From Micropruina sp. (lineage in GTDB: Bacteria; Actinomycetota; Actinomycetes; Propionibacteriales; Propionibacteriaceae): a DNA stretch of 64,000 bases. Of this stretch, positions 39,554-47,101 are shown in pieces. The stretch spans positions 248,001 to 312,000 of the forward strand of contig JADJVZ010000014.1 of NCBI GenBank assembly GCA_016716635.1, given 5' to 3'. Position 1 is the stretch's first letter; every line of letters starts with the position of its first letter. Under the pieces are notes generated by a model, which did no database searches, was not told where the DNA came from, and was given only the letters and a program-made list of their open reading frames with translations. Made by a program: the position numbers and the translations under genes.

Positions 39554-39857
39554 GGTGATCGACGCTCCTTTCAGTTGATCTGGATGTGTCGGTCGCTAGC
39601 GGTCGGCACATGTCCGGGTAGAGATCACGTCGGGGCATATCTGTGATGAGTCACGACCCGCTGTCACTAGTCGGGTCGGACAGTCTCCTAATCAGGTCAC
39701 CGAAGTGGGCCGGACGGTGCCGGCCGCGCTGCTCGCCTGGACAATTCAACGGAAGAGCACCGGGGAACGGGCCAATAGCTTCGAGAGTCACAGCCGAACA
39801 GCACGACCGGAACCATCGTGACCAGCCAGTCCCGGACCAGCCACTACAACACTCACA
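39554..39857 (-). ncRNA. Candidate bridge RNA of IS110 element 2 (left end)
   Basis: A 304-bp non-coding left end. All four expected guides can be read on the transcribed strand. CGAAGCTATT (39774-39783) matches the left target CGAAGCCATC with two U-G-compatible changes. CCGTTGA (39746-39752) is the reverse complement of core plus right target, TC-AACGG. TAGGAGA (39684-39690) equals the element's right end (38470-38476). TCACAGA (39640-39646) is the reverse complement of core plus left end, TC-TGTGA. The order is target loop, then donor loop, and a GACCCG/CGGGTC stem lies between the two donor guides. RNA ends were not mapped. Confidence 0.8.
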
Positions 39858-40535
39858 GATGGCTTCGGTGGGGCCGTTGCTGGTGCCGGGCCGGTCGAAG
39901 TAGGCGAGCACGTCGACGGCCCTGGTCTTTAACGTTCGGCCGAGGGTGCGGAGTTCTATCAGCGCGGCCGGGATGCCGCTGCTGAGGCTGGCGATGAGGC
40001 GTCGCATCAGTTCCCGCCCAAGGGCGGGGTCGGGTTCGCGGTAGGCGGTGATCATCTGTTGATAGGCGCCCCAGGTGACCTCGACCTCGAGGTGGTCCTC
40101 CTCGGCGAATAGCGCCTCCAAGCGGGTTCTCTGTTTGTCAGTGAGGAGGCCGTCGCCGGTGTGCAGCATCCGACGTGCCCGGTACAACGGATCGGTGGCG
40201 CGTCCGCGGTGCCCGTGGAGGGTCTGTTGGATCCGGCGGCGGCACCGGTCCAGGGCATCCCCGGCGAGCCTGACAACGTGGAAAGGGTCCATGACGGTCA
40301 CTGCGTCGGGGAGTTCCTCCACGGTGGCGGTTTTGAAACCGGTGAACCCATCCATCGCCACGACGTCCACCTTGTCCCGCCACGCTTCCGGTCGGTTGGC
40401 GAGCCACGTTTTGAATACCTGCTTGGAGCGGCCCTCGATCATGTCGAGCAGGCGGGCCGGTCCGGTGTTGTTCCTTGTCGGAGTCAGGTCGATGACCACC
40501 GTGACGTACTTATCGCCTCGCCGGGTATGCCGCCA
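39858..40535 (-). pseudogene. ISL3 transposase, fragment 3 (catalytic core)
   Basis: 226 codons from WRHTRRGDKYVTVVIDLTP to GTSNGPTEAI: most of the DDE core, including DPFHVVRLAGDALDRCRR. It lies between the group II intron 3' end and the IS110. The frame continues into fragment 4. Confidence 0.92.
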
Positions 40536-40598
40536 GTTGGGTCGGGCTGTGGCGCCCTGTCACGGTTGCCCGTGGTGGGTTTCCACAGCCCGCCCGCC

Positions 40599-40632
40599 GA
40601 ACCCGGCGTGCGATTCTCACCGCACCGGGCTC
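40599..40632 (-). ncRNA. Group II intron domain V
   Basis: Exactly 34 nt, starting GAGCCCGG and ending CCGGGTTC, with the AGC catalytic triad in the lower stem and a GAGA-type apical loop (GTGAGAATC). It is the most conserved part of the ribozyme and supports the intron call independently of the protein. Confidence 0.88.
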
Positions 40633-42152
40633 TCCACGTGAGGTTGCTGGTCTTCTTGTGACGGTTGATGGGTCCACGGGGTCGGGATGTGGTAGCCGCG
40701 GTAGCGGTACCGGATAACGGGGACGCTGGCTGCGCCCTTGAACCTGATCCCGTCGTGGGCGAGCCGCCAGGTGCCGGGCAGGCAGTATCTGCGCCGGAGC
40801 TCTGGCCATCCGATACGGTGTTTCTTCCGCAGCCATGACGTGATCCGTTCCCAGGTGTAGGAATCGATCGCGTTGAAGGCTCGTTTGGCCACCGCGTGCC
40901 GGAAGTAGTTCGCCCATCCACGCAGCACTCGACCCAGGTAATCCATCAGATACCCGGGGTCGCGGTGCAGCGTGTTTCTGTACGTCATGGCCTTCACCCG
41001 TGCCTTGATCGAGGCAATCGCCTTGGTCGAAGGCAGGGTGTACACAAACGACTTGTGACTACCTCGTTTCCTCATCCGTCGGATGTTGAAGCCGAGGAAG
41101 TCGAACCCGTCATCGATGTGGACCACCCGGGTCTTGTCCAGCGACAGTCGCAGCCCCATCGGGGCCAACACGCCTGCCACCTGGCCACGCAACTGCTCGG
41201 CGTGACGCCGTTCGCCGGTGACGACGATGACGAAGTCGTCGGCGTAGCGGATCAGTCGATAGTTCGGTTGACCGTGGCGTCGGCGTTTCTGCCGCTGCTG
41301 CTCGTTGGCCATCGTGTCCTGCCACTGCCGGGCGAAGTGATCGTCCAGGACGGACAAGGCGATGTTGGCCAGCAGCGGGGACAAGATCCCGCCCTGAGGG
41401 GTGCCGGTGACAGTTCCCTCGGTGGTGCCCACCGTGGTGAGCACCCCGGCTTTCAGGAACGCCTTCACCAACGCCAGCACGCGTTTGTCCGAAACCCGCA
41501 CTCGGAGCCGGTCCATCAAGGCGGTGTGGTCGATCATGTCGAAACACGCCTCAATGTCGGCCTCCAACACCCACTCGTACCGTTTGCTGGTGAAGTGGTG
41601 GATTTCGGCGATCGCGTCGTGCGCGCGCCGGTTCGGGCGGAACCCGTACGAGCACGACTGAAAGTCGGCCTCGAAGATGGGTTCCAACACCAGCTTCAAC
41701 GCGGCCTGCACCACCCGGTCGGTGACGGTCGGGATGCCCAACTTGCGCAGCTTGCCGCTGGCTTTCGGGATCATCACCTGCCGCACCGGCACCGGCTGGA
41801 ACGTCCGGGACTTCAACTCGTCGCGGACCTGCCGCAGGAACGCCTCAACCCCCATCCCGGAGGTGACGTGGGCCACGGTGGCCCGGTCCACCCCGGGTGT
41901 CCGTGCCCCCTTGTTCCCGGCGACGCGTTCCCACGCGATCGTCAGGAACGCCGGGTCACAGACCAGGTTGTACAAATCATCAAACCGGCGACCACTGTCA
42001 GTGGCCGCCCAACAATGCAGTTTGGTCTGCATCCTCCGTACCGCCAGATAAGACCGGGCGAAGCTCGGCCACCCGGCGGCGTCGGTATTCACCGGCGCGT
42101 CTTCGGACACCACAGTTCCTTCCTGTTTCCTCTCGCTGCCGCCCTTTCCCAT
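40617..42152 (-). CDS. ltrA: Group II intron-encoded reverse transcriptase/maturase
   Basis: 511 residues. RT blocks include GVDRATV, the QGGILSPLLANIAL motif and the catalytic RYADDFVIVV, followed by a maturase X domain and an intact ...LGRVLRGWANYF block. I see no C-terminal HNH endonuclease domain. The start may be GTG 42113, which has a better ribosome site (GGAAGG). The stop lies inside intron domain V. Confidence 0.93.
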   Translation of the reverse strand: MGKGGSERKQEGTVVSEDAPVNTDAAGWPSFARSYLAVRRMQTKLHCWAATDSGRRFDDLYNLVCDPAFLTIAWERVAGNKGARTPGVDRATVAHVTSGMGVEAFLRQVRDELKSRTFQPVPVRQVMIPKASGKLRKLGIPTVTDRVVQAALKLVLEPIFEADFQSCSYGFRPNRRAHDAIAEIHHFTSKRYEWVLEADIEACFDMIDHTALMDRLRVRVSDKRVLALVKAFLKAGVLTTVGTTEGTVTGTPQGGILSPLLANIALSVLDDHFARQWQDTMANEQQRQKRRRHGQPNYRLIRYADDFVIVVTGERRHAEQLRGQVAGVLAPMGLRLSLDKTRVVHIDDGFDFLGFNIRRMRKRGSHKSFVYTLPSTKAIASIKARVKAMTYRNTLHRDPGYLMDYLGRVLRGWANYFRHAVAKRAFNAIDSYTWERITSWLRKKHRIGWPELRRRYCLPGTWRLAHDGIRFKGAASVPVIRYRYRGYHIPTPWTHQPSQEDQQPHVESPVR

Positions 42153-42701
42153 GTGGTCGGCTTTCCCGACCTCGGAGTACTACAACGGCTCCGCCCCCAC
42201 CGCACCCTTCAGCCGGCAACGCACCTATCCCCGACAAGGGGAACGGAGCGCGGAGGGTTCCCACGTTCACTGCTGTTCGGTTGACGGGCGAGGTGCCCGG
42301 CTTTGCCCCTGCGGCATCGTCGTGGCTACGCCGTAGACCTTCACCACGACCTGCCGGACCCGACACGTTCACCGTTCCGACAGTTCCCCACCCCGACGGC
42401 CGTCTGGCTGACGACCCCGTAGGCGGTTACGCACCGCATACCAGCCCGCATCCACCGGGTTCGAGCTGGTCGACGATTAAGAGGCTTTACGACACCGGTT
42501 CCTCACGTACACCTTCCCGTCTTGCTCACCAGGCCCGGCCCATCCGGTAGTGCTGGACCGTCCTGACTTTGTCGCGGCTGCTCCCACCCGACCCCGGCGT
42601 TCCCCGAAGCCAGGCTGCCGCCAGCTTCACCCCGCTGCTACGACAACGGTGCGATGCAGGTCTCTCACCTCCATCCGAACCAACAGCGCCTCGTGGCGCA
42701 C

Positions 42702-43035
42702 CACATGCTCATCGACCCCGATCGTGGTCACCCCATCGAACCGGGCAGGGTTGCCGATCAACACCCGCTGCCCTTCGGCGAGGATCGCGTCGTTGGCGGT
42801 GTTCCACGCCACACCCAGTCCCTCGGCGGCCCGCGCGACGGTCAGATGTTGAAGCACGATGGCTTCCAACGCCCACCGCAGTCCTCGCCTCGATAGCTTC
42901 GCTTTCGGTTCGGCCATCTTGGTGGTGTCCTGCCGCCACACATGCTGACAATCCGAGCACCGGTACCTGCGGATCGTGACCACCAACACAGTCGGTCGCC
43001 ACCCGAGTGGTTCGTGGGCCAGGCGCCGAACCACC
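42702..43035 (-). pseudogene. ISL3 transposase, fragment 2 (HTH region)
   Basis: Encodes VVRRLAHEPLGWRPTVLVVT, a second zinc-finger half (RYRCSDCQHVW) and the helix-turn-helix region (ALEAIVLQHLTVARAAEGLGVAWNTAND), ending at VDEHV where the intron enters. A 3-bp duplication with fragment 1 marks the IS3 insertion on its 5' side. Confidence 0.9.
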
Positions 43036-43038
43036 GTG
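43036..43038. repeat. 3-bp target duplication of the IS3 element
   Basis: GTG here and at 44372-44374 flank the IS3 ends. Removing one copy restores the ISL3 reading frame. Confidence 0.8.
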
Positions 43039-43109
43039 GGGCCTTGACCCCTCTGAGTGGACACGCTGAAAGCCGGGCTTCGGTCTGGAGGAAGCGAGAA
43101 GATTCAGTT

Positions 43110-43439
43110 ATGCCTAGGAAGACGTATTCGGAGGAGTTCCGCCGGGACGCGGTGGAGTTGTATCGGTCGATGGAGTCGTCCTCGATCGCCGGGATCGCGG
43201 CGGATCTGGGGATTTTGGACGCGACCTTGTCTGGGTGGGTGAAGGCCGCGGGGGTACCGATTCGGGGAGTGTCACGGCCGCCATCGACGCCTCCACCAGC
43301 GGAGGAATCACCTGAACAGGAGGTGGTCCGGCTCCGGGCCCGGGTGAAGACGTTGGAAGAATCGGAGCGTCGGTTGAACACCGAGCGGGACATTCTGAGG
43401 GCGGCGGCTAAGTATTTCGCCGGGGAGACGAACTGGTGA
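43110..43439 (+). CDS. IS3-family transposase OrfA
   Basis: 109 residues. An N-terminal HTH (RKTYSEEFRRDAVELYRSM...IAGIAADLGILDATLSGWVKAAG) and a C-terminal leucine-zipper-like helix (EVVRLRARVKTLEESERRLNTERDILRAAAKYF). It overlaps orfB, which is in the -1 frame, as in IS3 elements that make a fusion by frameshifting. I saw no classical A6G slip site. Confidence 0.93.
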   Translation: MPRKTYSEEFRRDAVELYRSMESSSIAGIAADLGILDATLSGWVKAAGVPIRGVSRPPSTPPPAEESPEQEVVRLRARVKTLEESERRLNTERDILRAAAKYFAGETNW

Positions 43440-44335
43440 ACCGCTTCCAGTTCGTCGTCGATCACCAGGCCACCTTCGGGGTGAAGCGGTTGTGTGAGGT
43501 CGTGCATATCGCACGGTCATCGTTCTATAAGTGGTTGGCTGCCGCTCCAGCCCGGGCGGCCCGGCAGGCTGCCGATGCGGCGCTCGCGCAACAGATCCGG
43601 GAGGTCCACGCTCAGGATCGGGCTTACGGGGCGCCGCGGGTCACCGCCGAGTTGAACGACGGGGTCCCCGCCGAGGAACGGGTCAACCACAAACGGGTGG
43701 CTCGGGTGATGCGCGAGGAACAAATCGTCGGGATCCGGTTACGGCGGCGGGTTCGGACCACGATCCCGGCCGCGGATACCCAGCTGGTCCCCGACCTCCT
43801 GGACCGGGATTTCACCGCCGTAGCGCCGAACGTGCGTTACGTCGGGGATATCACCTACCTCCCCTGTGACACCGACGGGTTCTTGTATTTGGCGACCGTG
43901 ATCGACTGCTTTTCGCGGCGGATCGTGGGCTGGTCCATCACTGATCACATGCGGACCTCGCTGGTCACCGGAGCGCTCCGGGCCGCCGCGAGCCTGCGGG
44001 GATCATTGGCGGGGGCGGTGTTTCACTCCGATCACGGAGCCCAGTACGCCTCGAAGGAATACGCGGCCCTGTGCCTTGAGTTCGGGGTGACGCGTTCCAT
44101 GGGGGCCGTGGGGACCAGCGCCGATAACGCGCTGGCCGAGTCGTTCAACGCCACCCTGAAACGTGAAACCCTCGCCGGCGCCGCGAGCTGGCCCGACCAG
44201 GCCAGCGCCCGCCGGGCCGTGTTCGCCTGGATCACCCGCTACAACACCCGCCGACGACACTCCACCTGCGGCTACCAAAGCCCTATCACCTACGAGAACA
44301 ACCACCACACAACTACGCTGGCAACCGCAGCGTGA
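43436..44335 (+). CDS. IS3-family transposase OrfB (DDE integrase)
   Basis: 299 residues. HTH_21-like N-terminus (REVHAQDRAYGAPRVTAEL) and an rve integrase core with all catalytic residues: VGDITYLP, FHSDHGAQYASKEY and LAESFNATLKRE. GTG start at 43436 overlaps the orfA stop. Full length, so probably functional. Confidence 0.94.
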   Translation: MNRFQFVVDHQATFGVKRLCEVVHIARSSFYKWLAAAPARAARQAADAALAQQIREVHAQDRAYGAPRVTAELNDGVPAEERVNHKRVARVMREEQIVGIRLRRRVRTTIPAADTQLVPDLLDRDFTAVAPNVRYVGDITYLPCDTDGFLYLATVIDCFSRRIVGWSITDHMRTSLVTGALRAAASLRGSLAGAVFHSDHGAQYASKEYAALCLEFGVTRSMGAVGTSADNALAESFNATLKRETLAGAASWPDQASARRAVFAWITRYNTRRRHSTCGYQSPITYENNHHTTTLATAA

Positions 44336-44371
44336 AACACACCGCGTGTCCACCAGAAGGGGTTAAGCCCC

Positions 44372-44547
44372 GTGTCCCGCACCATCCCTTGCTGGCCACA
44401 GCGGTGACACCAATCATCGGGATCGGTCACCCGGCAAGCGATGATCGCCCGCCCTGGCTCGAGGCGTTGACCGACCGCGACCAGCCCAAGCTCATCAAGG
44501 CGGCAGAAAGTGGTCAGGTCAGGGGCAGCGAAGGTAGCGTCAAGCAC
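44372..44547 (-). pseudogene. ISL3 transposase, fragment 1 (N-terminus)
   Basis: The first 58 codons from GTG 44547: MLDATFAAPDLTTFCRLDELGLV... with the first zinc-binding pair WCHRCGQQG. Cut by the IS3 after GGGACAC; the frame resumes in fragment 2. Confidence 0.9.
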
Positions 44548-44602
44548 GTCGAGGTCTTCTTGATGGGTGGTGTGAGAACTTCCATCTTCTGAAGACCTCG
44601 AC
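44548..44602 (-). promoter_or_regulatory. 12-bp inverted repeat abutting the ISL3 transposase start
   Basis: GTCGAGGTCTTC (44548-44559) is repeated inverted at 44591-44602. In an RNA that reads in from outside, this stem would hide the region just before the GTG start. Such hairpins protect insertion sequences from outside transcription (known for other families, inferred here). Confidence 0.5.
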
Positions 44603-44657
44603 CCCTACCCAGTGACCGACGCGCCAAACCCATCTACACCGTCAACTGTGATGAGCC

Positions 44658-44665
44658 CGTTAACC
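44658..44665. repeat. 8-bp target duplication, right copy, of the ISL3 element
   Basis: CGTTAACC, identical to 38333-38340 and adjacent to the ISL3 terminal repeat. Confidence 0.9.
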
Positions 44666-44699
44666 CTTGGCGTTCCATCGCGCGATCACTCGGGGACCG

Positions 44700-44990
44700 C
44701 GTTACGAGGCGAGGGTTCCGACCTTAAATGGCATCGACCTGCTCCGACCCGAACGCAAAGGCGAGAAACCCGTAGCCGCAGCCCGGTTCTTCAAACCACT
44801 CCGGCAAATCATCGAGTCGGTCAACGACACGTTGAAAGGACAACTCGACCTCGAACTATCCGGGGGTCGAACCACCTCTGGCGTGTGCGTACGGATCGCC
44901 CAACGCATCCTCGCGCTCGTTGCGGCCACCTGGCACAACGACCAAGCCGGCCTCAGCGTCCGACGATCTCTCATCGCCTATCACCACTGA
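44700..44990 (+). pseudogene. C-terminal remnant of an IS982-like DDE transposase
   Basis: The frame reads LNGIDLLRPERKGEKPVAAARFFKPLRQIIESVNDTLKGQLDLELSGGRT...RIAQRILALVAATWHNDQ and a stop. This is the end of a DDE transposase (IESVNDTLKGQLDLE is typical of IS982-like proteins). No start or N-terminal domain is found on either side, so it is a decayed fragment that predates or borders the ISL3 insertion. Confidence 0.7.
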
Positions 44991-45008
44991 CCCCTTGGAA
45001 TTGATCAT

Positions 45009-45536
45009 CTAGGACGGCTTCGGGGTCGCCGACGGCGAAGCCCCTGGCCGCCCCCACTTGGCATAAAGCCCTTCCAATGACTCGTGGGCGAGATTCACCT
45101 TCTGGCCATTTGGGTCCCATGCCTGGATTGAGATAATCCCAACATCATAAAGCTGGCCCCAAATAATCCTCAGAATGTCGTCGCGGACCTTGACATAGTC
45201 TGGAGAAGCAGCACCTGCCGCATCGAGCAGGTCCACCGTCAGCACGATATTTGTACCCCGCGACCCGCTGATCGTTGCCGCATGGTAACTGATTTCTACC
45301 TTTGTTATGTGGGGGACGCCAGACACTTGCGCCTCCAAGGCCACGATATCCGCATCCGTGGGGATTCGAAGACCCAAACTCGTTGTCTCACCCGGCGTCG
45401 GCTGCCGATTCGGGTTGAAAAACTTGTCGCCCTCGATCCGAATCGCCGAGACCACCACCCACGCCAATAGACCCGCCAACACGACCGCAGCGACCGAAAC
45501 GACGAGAGCCAAAAGCCACTTGTTTCGCGCTCTCAC
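45009..45536 (-). CDS. Membrane-anchored protein of unknown function
   Basis: 175 residues. One N-terminal membrane helix (about 8-30, after MRARNK), then a soluble extracytoplasmic domain (IPTDADIVALEAQVSGVPHITKVEISYHAATISG...) that may be an alpha/beta fold, and a Pro/Ser/Ala-rich tail. No family recognised. It looks less GC-rich than the core genes. Divergent from the next gene, so the two may be regulated together. Confidence 0.65.
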   Translation of the reverse strand: MRARNKWLLALVVSVAAVVLAGLLAWVVVSAIRIEGDKFFNPNRQPTPGETTSLGLRIPTDADIVALEAQVSGVPHITKVEISYHAATISGSRGTNIVLTVDLLDAAGAASPDYVKVRDDILRIIWGQLYDVGIISIQAWDPNGQKVNLAHESLEGLYAKWGRPGASPSATPKPS

Positions 45537-45844
45537 GGCACCCTCGTCACTTTGTAATCTTCGTAGGTCATGGTGGGGGCGATGGTAGCCGGTTGTGGTT
45601 CACTGATTTGGACGTGGTCCCACCATGGAAGAAGAACGATCGAGGGGGGACGGATACCCCCTCCGGGTTCCATCGGACCGTCTCGCACCCGCTACGCTCA
45701 ACCAGGGTCGGCGATCACTTCCCGGCCAAAGGGGATGGTTCGAACCATGCAGACGCAGACCCTGCGCGTGGACAAGAGGAACGCACCACTCGATTCGCAT
45801 GCCATGAGTGGCATTCCGTTCGGCCTTCGCCGCAGGGGGATTCT
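45537..45844. other. 308-bp divergent intergenic region
   Basis: No gene seen. CATGGTGGG (45569-45577) and CCCACCATG (45619-45627) form a 9-bp inverted repeat 41 bp apart, a possible binding site or loop. Otherwise nothing recognised. Confidence 0.35.
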
Positions 45845-46918
45845 ATGACAGCCCGGCTCAGCGTCCGGGCCGTTCACCGTCAGGTTCAGCAGTACATCCT
45901 CGCATTGTCTGCATCCTTCGCTGTCGTTTTGACGTTCGCATGCGGCGCAGGTTTCGTGATGCTGGCGCAGATCGGCGGGAATCCCAGCACCGAAGCTCGA
46001 GATGCCTGGTTCGCGGCGCACGTGCCTTATATTCCCTTGCTCATCGCGGCGGCAACAACGGCCATCAGTTGGATCATCGTCGCCCTTGCCTGGCGGTGGC
46101 GGGCAACTCTCGCCTACGACAAGGAAATGCGGGGACAATACGAGTTGGCCGGGCTGGTCACCGTGTTTTACGGGATGTGGGGCAGGCCTCCCTTAGGCAT
46201 CGCCTTCGGCGTCATCGCTTGGATCATCGCGTTTGCGTCAGCTCGCATCCCGGCCCGGCGAGCCTCTGCGGCGGCACCCACGAGCCGCTCCGCTTTCACT
46301 AAGCCAAGCCTGCGTGCGCAAGGATCGTTCACCGTTGTCGAGGGAGTCCACCTGGACGTCGATCCGGATCCTACCCTCTGGCTCATGGGGCCCGATGAAA
46401 CTAGACCCCCCGACGTCTGGGTGCCAGCTGCGCTACAGACCGTCACGAAAGACTTGAACCTCACCGAGCCAGCTGCCATCGGGACCCTGGGCTCCATTCT
46501 CGATGTTTTCGCCAGGCGGAACATCACGGCCTTCACCTACCGCGCCCTCCGCCTGCGCACCTTGGCGGAGCCCATCTTCGTTCTACACTTTGGGATGTTC
46601 CCGATCTCAGAACGCCGGGACGACGGGTCGGCGTTGCTGGGTCTCGACGACGACCTCCCCCTGTTGGACGCGCCCCAAAGAGCCATCCTCCCGCGAGGCG
46701 ACGGAACCATCGTCCAACGCGCCGTGCGGCACTGGATCGACTCCGACAACACTGTCATGGCGGAGGCACGCTACTTCGCGACGCAACCGGAGTTGGGAGT
46801 GGACGTGGTCGCGCTGTGCAGCATCCCTGACGCAGGCATCCTCGAAGAACACCTCCCCGAGATCGACTCCTTTGTCCTAGCAATGCATGCCTCGTCCGCG
46901 CACAAGACGAGCCTCTGA
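45845..46918 (+). CDS. Membrane protein of unknown function (three predicted helices)
   Basis: 357 residues from ATG 45845, preceded by AGGGGG. Hydrophobic segments at about 18-42, 58-80 and 105-128. A cytoplasmic or extracytoplasmic domain of some 220 residues follows (SFTVVEGVHLDVDPDPTLWLMGPDE...). No motif recognised. Sits beside the mobile-element nest with two other unrecognised membrane genes. Confidence 0.65.
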   Translation: MTARLSVRAVHRQVQQYILALSASFAVVLTFACGAGFVMLAQIGGNPSTEARDAWFAAHVPYIPLLIAAATTAISWIIVALAWRWRATLAYDKEMRGQYELAGLVTVFYGMWGRPPLGIAFGVIAWIIAFASARIPARRASAAAPTSRSAFTKPSLRAQGSFTVVEGVHLDVDPDPTLWLMGPDETRPPDVWVPAALQTVTKDLNLTEPAAIGTLGSILDVFARRNITAFTYRALRLRTLAEPIFVLHFGMFPISERRDDGSALLGLDDDLPLLDAPQRAILPRGDGTIVQRAVRHWIDSDNTVMAEARYFATQPELGVDVVALCSIPDAGILEEHLPEIDSFVLAMHASSAHKTSL

Positions 46919-47101
46919 CTTCCTCGCGGATCAGCCGAGGCCCAGGGCATGGATTCAAACGGTGTCACCGCAGGGTGCTCCGCGGCAGCATTTCGTCAGC
47001 GGCTTGTTGACCATCCAGACGCGTCCGCGACCACCCAGAGAGCCCCTGCTACCTGCCCGACCGGATCGGACGAGGCCCGTCGCGCAAGAAACCCCCGTGG
47101 T

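Larger units (their letters stand above)
38467..39857 (-). mobile_element. IS110-family element 2, inserted in the ISL3 transposase gene
   Basis: 1391 bp including one copy of a TC core. Boundaries are exact because the target is the coding sequence of the ISL3 transposase (...GAAGCCATC and AACGGCCGC rejoin in frame). Left non-coding end 304 bp, right end about 14-16 bp. No inverted repeats, as expected for IS110. Confidence 0.92.
40536..42701 (-). mobile_element. Group II intron in the ISL3 transposase gene
   Basis: 2166 bp, sense orientation. It begins GTGCG and ends AC, the group II 5' and 3' boundaries, between exon codons ...GAGCATGTG and TGGCGGCAT (VDEHV/WRH). A 34-nt domain V is at 40599-40632 and the maturase/RT gene occupies the domain IV region. 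If it still splices, it would leave the exon frame intact. Confidence 0.9.
43039..44371 (+). mobile_element. IS3-family element, inserted in the ISL3 transposase gene
   Basis: 1333 bp with imperfect terminal inverted repeats (22 of 28 bases, GGGCCTTGACCCC and GGGGCTTAACCCC) and 3-bp target duplications. Carries orfA and orfB in overlapping frames. It appears complete and could be active. Confidence 0.92.
38341..44657 (-). mobile_element. ISL3-family element carrying three nested insertions
   Basis: Spans 6317 bp but is only about 1.42 kb once an IS110 (38467-39857), a group II intron (40536-42701) and an IS3 (43039-44371 plus a 3-bp duplication) are removed. Terminal inverted repeats match in 20 of 24 bases (GGCTCTTCACA... 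and GGCTCATCACA...). 8-bp duplications flank it. The restored transposase reads through in frame for 435 codons. Confidence 0.92.

Noticed and set aside
42627..43064. Independent small protein gene overlapping the intron and IS3 ends
   Set aside because: It is ISL3 transposase fragment 2 read a little past both junctions; the frame joins fragments 1 and 3.
45593..45844. 84-codon N-terminal extension of the 45845 membrane-protein gene
   Set aside because: The extension is polar and low-complexity; ATG 45845 has a good ribosome site and leads straight into the first membrane helix region.
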